Shown one piece after another: positions 5,816 through 9,552 of a stretch of DNA of 9,552 nucleotides; position 1 is the first letter of the stretch; each line of letters starts with the position of its first letter. The translations under genes were made by a program, and so were the position numbers. Origin of the DNA: Mycobacteriaceae bacterium (GTDB taxonomy: Bacteria > Actinomycetota > Actinomycetes > Mycobacteriales > Mycobacteriaceae). The stretch covers positions 1 through 9,552 of the forward strand of contig JABFVX010000425.1 of the NCBI GenBank assembly GCA_013362555.1, in the 5' to 3' direction. Under the pieces are notes generated by a model that did not search any database, had not been told where the DNA came from, and saw only the letters and a program-made list of their open reading frames with translations.

Positions 5816-7261
5816 ATGATGAGGGATTCGCAGGGGTCGCGCCGCGGCGACCGCACGCACTATCTGTATCTCGCGGTGCTGGGCGCGGTGGCGGCGGGCA
5901 TCGCGGTCGGGCTGGCCGCGCCGACGTTCGCCATCGAGCTGAAGCCGCTGGGCGCCGGGTTCGTGAACGTGATCAAGATGATGATCTCGCCGGTCATCTT
6001 CTGCACCATCGTGCTCGGCATCGGGTCGGTCGCCCAGGTCGCCAAGATCGGCCGGGTCGGCGCTATGGCGCTGGGGTATTTCCTCGTGATGTCCACCGTC
6101 GCCCTCGGCATCGGGCTGGCAGTGGGCAACCTGCTGCAGCCCGGGTCCGGCCTGCACCTGACCGCGAAGCTCGCCACCGCGGGCCACGCCCAGGTCACCT
6201 CCGGCGCGGCGACCGGGACCACCGAGTTCCTTCTCGACGTCATCCCCACCACGCTCGTGTCCGCGCTCGTGTCCGGCAAGGTGTTGCAGACACTGCTGGT
6301 CGCCCTGTTGATCGGGTTCGCACTCCAGGCCATGGGCCCGGCGGGCGCCCCGGTGCTGCGCGGTGTCGAGCACCTGTCGAAGCTCGTGTTCCGGGTGATG
6401 GCGATGATCATGTGGGCCGCGCCGATCGGCGCGTTCGGCGCCATCGCCGCGGTCGTCGGCGCCACCGGCACCACCGCGCTCAAGAGTCTCGCGGTGATCA
6501 TGGCCGGTTTCTATCTCGCCTGCGCGGTGTTCGTCGCGGTCGTGCTCGGCGGGCTGCTGTGGCTGGCCGCCCGGGTGAACGTGTTCGCGCTGCTGTGGTA
6601 CTTGGGTCGGGAGTTCCTGCTGATCCTGTCGACATCGTCGTCGGAGACCGCACTGCCACGCCTGATCGCGAAGATGGAGCACATGGGGGTCAGCAAACCG
6701 GTCGTCGGCATCACGGTGCCCACCGGCTACAGCTTCAACCTCGACGGCACCGCGATCTACCAGACGATGGCCGCGCTGTTCATCTCCGAAGCGATGGACA
6801 AGCCCATGGCGCTGAGCGAACAGGTCGGGCTGCTGCTGTTCATGGTCGTCGCGAGCAAAGGCGCGGCGGGCGTCACCGGGGCGGGCTTGGCCACGCTCGC
6901 GGCCGGACTGCAGTCGCACCGCCCGGCGCTGGTGGACGGCGTGGGGCTGATCGTCGGCATCGACCGGTTCATGTCCGAAGCCCGGGCGCTGACCAACTTC
7001 GCGGGCAATGCCGTCGCCACCGTGCTCATCGGCCACTGGGCAGGCGAACTCGACCGCTCCCAGCTCACCCGCGTCCTCTCCGGCGCCGCGCCTTTCGACG
7101 AGACCACCGTGCTCGACGACCGCCCCGCGCCGGGCGACACCACACCCCAAGACACCACACCCGACGACACCGCTCCCGGGGACACCGCTCCCGCCCAGCC
7201 TGCGCGCGCCCAGCCTGAGCCCGGTCCAAGAACCTCCGGAATGACCCATGACGTGCGTTGA
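5816..7261 (+). CDS. dctA: C4-dicarboxylate:cation symporter, DctA-type (DAACS family)
   Basis: This 481-residue inner-membrane symporter probably imports succinate, fumarate or malate with H+ or Na+. The N-terminal part (GAGFVNVIKMMISPVIFCTIVLGI, 46-69) matches DctA. The two re-entrant substrate-site loops are clear: LSTSSSETALPR (271-282) and SKGAAGVTGAG (347-357). Between them lies TGYSFNLDGTAIY (303-315). GIDRFMSEARALTN (381-394) and GNAVATVLIGHWAGELD (397-413) favour DctA over glutamate carriers (GltP). The start is the ATG at 5816, with a second in-frame ATG at 5819. No good Shine-Dalgarno sequence is present; CAGAAT at 5802-5807 could be the -10 box of a near-leaderless transcript. After the family core, a hydrophilic tail of about 55 residues carries four DT-[TA]-P-X repeats (441-460). 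The last eight codons and the stop lie inside the following repeat hairpin. Confidence 0.9.
   Translation: MMRDSQGSRRGDRTHYLYLAVLGAVAAGIAVGLAAPTFAIELKPLGAGFVNVIKMMISPVIFCTIVLGIGSVAQVAKIGRVGAMALGYFLVMSTVALGIGLAVGNLLQPGSGLHLTAKLATAGHAQVTSGAATGTTEFLLDVIPTTLVSALVSGKVLQTLLVALLIGFALQAMGPAGAPVLRGVEHLSKLVFRVMAMIMWAAPIGAFGAIAAVVGATGTTALKSLAVIMAGFYLACAVFVAVVLGGLLWLAARVNVFALLWYLGREFLLILSTSSSETALPRLIAKMEHMGVSKPVVGITVPTGYSFNLDGTAIYQTMAALFISEAMDKPMALSEQVGLLLFMVVASKGAAGVTGAGLATLAAGLQSHRPALVDGVGLIVGIDRFMSEARALTNFAGNAVATVLIGHWAGELDRSQLTRVLSGAAPFDETTVLDDRPAPGDTTPQDTTPDDTAPGDTAPAQPARAQPEPGPRTSGMTHDVR
7136..7195 (+). repeat. Four tandem 15-nt repeats in the dctA 3' end
   Basis: Units start at 7136, 7151, 7166 and 7181, with consensus GACACC(A/G)C(A/T)CCC plus three variable bases. 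They are in frame and encode DTTPQ, DTTPD, DTAPG and DTAPA (residues 441-460). The units differ by a few substitutions, as expected after slippage or unequal exchange followed by drift. Confidence 0.85.
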
Positions 7262-7285
7262 GTGCGCGTCACGGGTCATTCTGGA
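7235..7285 (+). terminator. Repeat-family hairpin, copy 3 (type B), overlapping the dctA 3' end
   Basis: Bases 7235-7256 pair with 7264-7285: 22 positions with one A/C mismatch (7248/7272) and two G-T wobbles. The 7-nt loop contains the dctA stop codon TGA (7259-7261). The 5' arm therefore encodes the last eight dctA residues (SGMTHDVR). It is probably the dctA terminator; no T-tract follows. Confidence 0.75.
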
Positions 7286-7325
7286 TGGAATGTTGCGGAC
7301 CGCGGCGCACGCGGCGCGGCCCTTC

Positions 7326-7367
7326 GGAACGACACCTGAGGGGAGTTGGGCGCAACTGATGGGACAC
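7326..7367. repeat. Decayed copy of the type A hairpin repeat upstream of the channel gene
   Basis: Aligned with copy 1 (1469-1511), the left part (GGAACGACACCTGAG) matches 13 of 15 bases. GGGCGCAACT matches 10 of 10, and ATGGG is kept further right. The arms no longer pair with each other; only AGTTG-GGCG-CAACT (7344-7357) can form a short stem. It looks like a relic of the family that has lost its main hairpin. Confidence 0.5.
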
Positions 7368-7430
7368 CCGCACACATCGAGTTTCGGTGCGAGTTCGGTG
7401 GCAAATCACCTCTGGTACAAAACAATCCGC

Positions 7431-7436
7431 CACAAT
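7431..7436 (+). promoter_or_regulatory. Possible -10 box of the channel gene, leaderless arrangement
   Basis: CACAAT keeps the key A2 and T6 of the -10 hexamer and lies six bases before the ATG at 7443, the same spacing as in the gene at 8497. No ribosome-binding site is visible. An alternative with an extended element is TGGTACAAA (7413-7421), which would give a short leader. Both are weak. Confidence 0.3.
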
Positions 7437-7442
7437 CTGTAG

Positions 7443-8264
7443 ATGGCGGTACGCGCACGCATTCGAACTATCGTCGAGCACAGGCGATTTCAGAATTTCA
7501 TCATCGTCGTGATCCTTGCCAACGCGGCGACGCTGGGCCTGGAGACCTCGACGGGGTTCTCCGCCGACACCCACGAACTGCTGCACGCCGCCGACCGGGT
7601 TGCGATGTTCGTCTTCACCGCGGAGCTGGCGCTGCGGATCTACGGCCACGGCTGGAAGTTCTTCAAAGATCCGTGGAATGTGTTCGACTTCGTCGTCATC
7701 ACCATCGCATTGATCCCCGCTACCGGTCCCTTCACCATTCTGCGGGCGCTGCGGGTCTTGCGCGTGCTCCGGCTGATGGCGGCGGTGCCTGCCATGAAGC
7801 GCGTCGTCAACGGCCTGCTGGCGGCCATACCCGGGCTCGTCTCCATCGCGGCGTTGCTTGCGCTGATCCTCTACGTCGCCGCTGTCATGGCGACCCAGAT
7901 GTTCCGGCACGCCGCGCCGGAGTACTTCGACGACATGGGCACGTCGCTGTTCACCCTGTTCCAGACCATGACCGGAGAAGCGTGGCCTGATGTGGCCCGC
8001 ACGGTCATGCACGAGGAGCCGGTCGCCTGGCTGTTTTTCGTCGTGTACATCGTCGTATCCACATTCGCCGTGCTCAACCTGTTCATCGCCGTCATCGTCA
8101 GCGGACTGGAGCACCAGCACGCCGAAGAAGCCGCACTCGAAAACTCACAGGCAGCCCATCCCACTCCCAACCAGCAGCTGGTGGAGGAAGTCAGGAGCCT
8201 CCGGACCGAAATCGCCGCCCTCCGCGCCGAAATCGTCGCCAACGCCGTCCCCGGGGCTCCCTGA
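7443..8264 (+). CDS. Bacterial voltage-gated cation channel (NaChBac/BacNav-like, single domain) with a calcium-channel-like filter
   Basis: This 273-residue six-helix ion channel subunit is expected to form a tetramer in the cytoplasmic membrane. Helices are: S1 about 16-34, S2 about 46-67 (AELALRIY), S3 about 80-94, S4 about 98-115 with arginines at every third position (R101, R104, R107, R110), S5 about 129-153, pore helix about 166-177 and S6 about 193-222 (VLNLFIAVIVSG). The selectivity filter is TGEAWPD (177-183), in place of the TLESW of NaChBac and NavAb; E179 and W181 are conserved. The C-terminus (245-267) has heptad-like spacing (LVEEVRSLRTEIAALRAEI) and probably forms the four-helix coiled coil known in this family. 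Start ATG 7443 gives a family-like N-terminus. Voltage gating is well supported by S4. Selectivity for Ca2+ rather than Na+ is inference. Confidence 0.92.
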   Translation: MAVRARIRTIVEHRRFQNFIIVVILANAATLGLETSTGFSADTHELLHAADRVAMFVFTAELALRIYGHGWKFFKDPWNVFDFVVITIALIPATGPFTILRALRVLRVLRLMAAVPAMKRVVNGLLAAIPGLVSIAALLALILYVAAVMATQMFRHAAPEYFDDMGTSLFTLFQTMTGEAWPDVARTVMHEEPVAWLFFVVYIVVSTFAVLNLFIAVIVSGLEHQHAEEAALENSQAAHPTPNQQLVEEVRSLRTEIAALRAEIVANAVPGAP

Positions 8265-8283
8265 CTCCGATTGCTGGTCGGGA

Positions 8284-8345
8284 GACCGCACACTACGCGC
8301 CGAAATCCGGCGCAAAAGCGTCCTTTCCGAGGACAGTGTGCCGTC
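8284..8345 (+). other. Possible three-way-junction RNA or terminator after the channel gene
   Basis: GCACACT (8288-8294) pairs with AGTGTGC (8335-8341), extended after one mismatch by GAC (8284-8286) with GTC (8343-8345). Enclosed are two hairpins: GCGCCG-AAATC-CGGCGC (8297-8313) and GTCCT-TTCCG-AGGAC (8320-8334). It begins 19 nt after the channel stop, and this gene is the one lacking the repeat hairpin, so a terminator or processing structure is plausible. The rest of the 232-nt gap holds nothing else I can identify. Confidence 0.35.
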
Positions 8346-8484
8346 ACCCGACCTGCGGCCGGTATCGGATCCTGTGTCTGGCCGGTTCCCGACAGGCCAC
8401 GGTCGTTCGGGCTCCGACACATCCCAAGCCGACACGCCGGACGAGCGAGCCGCGAATCCCGCCCGCACAGCGGCCCCGGCTCCC

Positions 8485-8490
8485 TACACT
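8485..8490 (+). promoter_or_regulatory. -10 box for the small membrane protein, leaderless arrangement
   Basis: TACACT matches TAnnnT and ends six bases before the GTG at 8497, so transcription would begin at the start codon. There is no Shine-Dalgarno sequence upstream. No -35 is recognisable. Confidence 0.55.
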
Positions 8491-8496
8491 CTCCGT

Positions 8497-8832
8497 GTGC
8501 AGACCGACCGCAGGACCGGTTTCTGGATCGCGTGGACGCTCTTGGGCGCGTGCGGACTCGTCGTCGCGGTGATCTTGTGGCTGACAGCCGGGGTCGACGT
8601 CGAAACCGAGTGTTACGGCTTCCAGGACCCGGTTTTCCTGCGGCCGTGTCATCCGAGCTTCTGGCGGGTCTACGGCGCATACCTCGCGCCGGCGGGCTGG
8701 CTGGCCGCCGCCGTGGTGTCCGTGGCCGTCGCCCGCGTCGGCGACCGCCGCGGCTGGCCCCAGCAAGCCGGACTCCTCGCCGGCGCCGCGGTTTTCCTCC
8801 CGTGCGTGATCGCGGTTTTCGCCATCATGTGA
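8497..8832 (+). CDS. Small three-helix membrane protein of unknown function
   Basis: This 111-residue hydrophobic protein is not a family I recognise. Predicted membrane helices are about 9-30 (FWIAWTLLGACGLVVAVILWL), 62-80 (YLAPAGWLAAAVVSVAVA) and 91-110. Between helices 1 and 2 is a loop of about 30 residues with two cysteines (C39, C51) and conserved-looking aromatic/proline positions (CYGFQDPVF, RPCHPSFWRVYG); if extracytoplasmic these could form a disulfide. The GTG at 8497 is chosen because a TACACT box sits exactly where a leaderless transcript requires it. The frame stays open further upstream, to 7990, but that extension lacks hydrophobic or family-like sequence and overlaps the channel gene. 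A repeat hairpin begins ten bases after the TGA. Coding is well supported; function is unknown. Confidence 0.7.
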   Translation: MQTDRRTGFWIAWTLLGACGLVVAVILWLTAGVDVETECYGFQDPVFLRPCHPSFWRVYGAYLAPAGWLAAAVVSVAVARVGDRRGWPQQAGLLAGAAVFLPCVIAVFAIM

Positions 8833-8842
8833 CCGCTGTGCC

Positions 8843-8893
8843 TCCACGATGACCCGTGACGTGCGACCAGCGCACGTCACGGGTCGTTCTGGA
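8843..8893 (+). terminator. Repeat-family hairpin, copy 4 (type B), 3' of the small membrane protein
   Basis: Bases 8843-8865 pair with 8871-8893: 23 positions with one C/C mismatch (8847/8889) and two G-T wobbles, around a five-base loop, ACCAG. The inner 15 pairs, GACCCGTGACGTGCG with its complement, are perfect. It lies ten bases after the stop and 12 nt before the hup extended -10. Confidence 0.75.
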
Positions 8894-8904
8894 GAAGCTT
8901 CGGG

Positions 8905-8913
8905 TGTTACGGT
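8905..8913 (+). promoter_or_regulatory. Extended -10 promoter of the hup gene
   Basis: TGTTACGGT fits the extended -10 pattern TGnTAnnnT. Transcription starting near 8920 would give a leader of about 40 nt containing the ribosome-binding site. No clear -35 is seen, and the -35 region would overlap the preceding hairpin, which is compatible with an extended -10 promoter. Confidence 0.45.
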
Positions 8914-8940
8914 GCCCACCACTCGGTGAACCGACGCCGA

Positions 8941-8948
8941 AGAAAGGA
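8941..8948 (+). promoter_or_regulatory. Ribosome-binding site of hup
   Basis: AGAAAGGA lies ten bases before GTG 8959 and is the clearest Shine-Dalgarno sequence in the window. It decides the start, because in-frame starts further upstream (8926) would place this site inside the coding region and add residues absent from HU proteins. Confidence 0.75.
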
Positions 8949-8958
8949 TGGATCCACC

Positions 8959-9405
8959 GTGAACAAAACGGAATTGGTCGCCGCGGTGGCCGCGCGACTC
9001 GACCAGAGCGACGCGACCGCGCGCAGCGGGGTGGAAGCCGTGTTCGACGAGATCGCCCGACAGGTCGCCGCGGGCGAGCGCGTCGTGGTGACCGGCTTCG
9101 GAACCTTCGACCGCGCCGACCGCGCGGCCCGAGTCGCTCGAAATCCCCGCACCGGCAAGCCGATGCAGGTGCCTGCCGCTCGCGTGCCTCGGTTCACCGC
9201 CGGTCAGACCTTGCGCAACCTCGTGCGCGCCGAAACCGAACCCGCTGTGCCGCACACTCCCGCGACCGAGACGCCGCGCGAGAAGACCGCCAAGAAGGCA
9301 TCGAAGAAGGCCAACCGCACGAAAGCGGAGAAGAAGTCGGCGCCCAGGAAGGCCAAGCCGCACAAGAAGGCCGACAAGCCGAAGAAGACCGGCCGAAAGA
9401 AGTAG
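8959..9405 (+). CDS. HU-family nucleoid DNA-binding protein with lysine-rich C-terminal tail
   Basis: This 148-residue histone-like protein binds and bends DNA non-specifically as a dimer. The HU fold covers about 1-91: MNKTELVAAVAARL at the N-terminus, the GFGTF turn (47-51), and the DNA-inserting arm with RNPRTGKPMQVP (about 61-72), then FTAGQTLRNLV. It is followed by a tail of about 55 residues, first TPATETP and then dense in lysine (KKASKK, EKKSAPRK, HKKADKPKK, GRKK), the arrangement of actinobacterial HupB/HupS proteins. It is shorter than the roughly 210-residue mycobacterial HupB as I remember it, and longer than the tailless form of about 93 residues. It may be the sole HupB-type protein or a second paralogue. 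It has its own promoter and a shared bidirectional terminator, so it is a single-gene unit. Confidence 0.93.
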   Translation: MNKTELVAAVAARLDQSDATARSGVEAVFDEIARQVAAGERVVVTGFGTFDRADRAARVARNPRTGKPMQVPAARVPRFTAGQTLRNLVRAETEPAVPHTPATETPREKTAKKASKKANRTKAEKKSAPRKAKPHKKADKPKKTGRKK

Positions 9406-9416
9406 CGCTCACACGA

Positions 9417-9469
9417 CTCCAGAATGACCCGTGACGTGCGCTCAGCGCACGTCACGGGTCATTCTGGAG
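9417..9469. terminator. Repeat-family hairpin, copy 5 (type B), shared by convergent genes
   Basis: A perfect inverted repeat: 9417-9442 is the exact reverse complement of 9444-9469 around C9443, which in practice is a 24-bp stem with a CTCAG loop. It starts 11 nt after the hup stop and contains, on the minus strand, the stop codon of the convergent gene, so it can terminate both directions. It is the most regular member of the family. Confidence 0.8.
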
Positions 9470-9552
9470 GGGTTGGGCGGTGGGTGAGAAGCTCGGCGAC
9501 GGTGGCGGGGACGGCATCGGCCACCGAGCGGGCGTCGACGGGTCCGCCCCCG
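9459..9552 (-). CDS. C-terminal end of a convergent minus-strand gene (partial)
   Basis: On the minus strand an open frame runs from the right edge to TGA at 9461-9459. It encodes 30 residues ending ARSVADAVPATVAELL, then a proline-rich end, PTPPE. Codons over 9471-9551 nearly all end in G or C, which supports real coding. The alanine/valine pattern suggests a final alpha helix, but 30 residues are too few to name a family. The last codons and the stop lie within the repeat hairpin. The rest of the gene is beyond the window. Confidence 0.55.
   Translation of the reverse strand, partial: GGGPVDARSVADAVPATVAELLTHRPTPPE

Noticed and set aside
7248..7442. Possible 64-residue gene between dctA and the channel, ending directly before the channel ATG
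   Set aside because: It starts inside the dctA hairpin, crosses the decayed repeat, has no GC bias at third codon positions and no ribosome-binding site.
7990..8496. Upstream extension of the small membrane protein frame into the channel gene
   Set aside because: The extension is Ser/Pro-rich out-of-frame sequence over the channel's C-terminus; the leaderless -10 box and hydrophobic sequence both point to GTG 8497.
8926..8958. Earlier GTG start for the HU gene at 8926
   Set aside because: It would translate through the clear ribosome-binding site and add eleven basic residues not seen in HU proteins, which begin MNKTEL-like.
1472..9469. Repeated palindromes as a CRISPR array
   Set aside because: The copies are kilobases apart with genes between them, not regularly spaced with short spacers, and no cas gene is present.

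Overview
The window is GC-rich throughout, with coding frames that favour G or C in third positions. It carries a deazaflavin (F420)-dependent reductase, a GTG-started dnaE with a PHP domain of the DnaE1 type, an HU protein with a lysine-rich tail, and several genes that look leaderless behind TAnnnT boxes. Together these point to a high-GC actinobacterium. A Pseudonocardiales-type organism is my best guess, but that is inference and not shown by any single marker. Nothing resembles a plasmid, phage, insertion sequence or CRISPR. It looks like ordinary chromosome with one damaged or split essential gene.

Layout, left to right. An MFS multidrug exporter (44-1453) is followed by a small F420-type nitroreductase-family protein (1558-1992). 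Next is the replicative DNA polymerase III alpha subunit dnaE (2112-5690), which is interrupted by an in-frame TAA at 5178-5180. After a perfect 64-bp palindrome (5720-5783) comes a DctA-type dicarboxylate:cation symporter (5816-7261). Then follow a bacterial voltage-gated cation channel with a TGEAWPD selectivity filter (7443-8264), a small three-helix membrane protein (8497-8832) and an HU-family nucleoid protein (8959-9405). The right edge holds the last 30 codons of a convergent minus-strand gene (9459-9552).

The genes read as seven separately transcribed plus-strand units, not as one operon. Most are followed by their own long hairpin, and several have a -10-like box placed so that transcription would begin at or next to the start codon. 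Five intact hairpins share one sequence family (core GACCCRTGA...TCAYGGGTC) and sit just 3' of genes. A sixth, decayed copy lies upstream of the channel gene. They probably act as terminators, the last one bidirectionally, and in two places the repeat itself supplies the stop codon of the adjacent gene.

The points that most deserve a second look are the nonsense codon in dnaE, which separates the polymerase core from its OB-fold/C-terminal module with no other damage; the repeated palindrome family; the 64-bp perfect palindrome; and the calcium-channel-like filter. I found no new multi-gene system.
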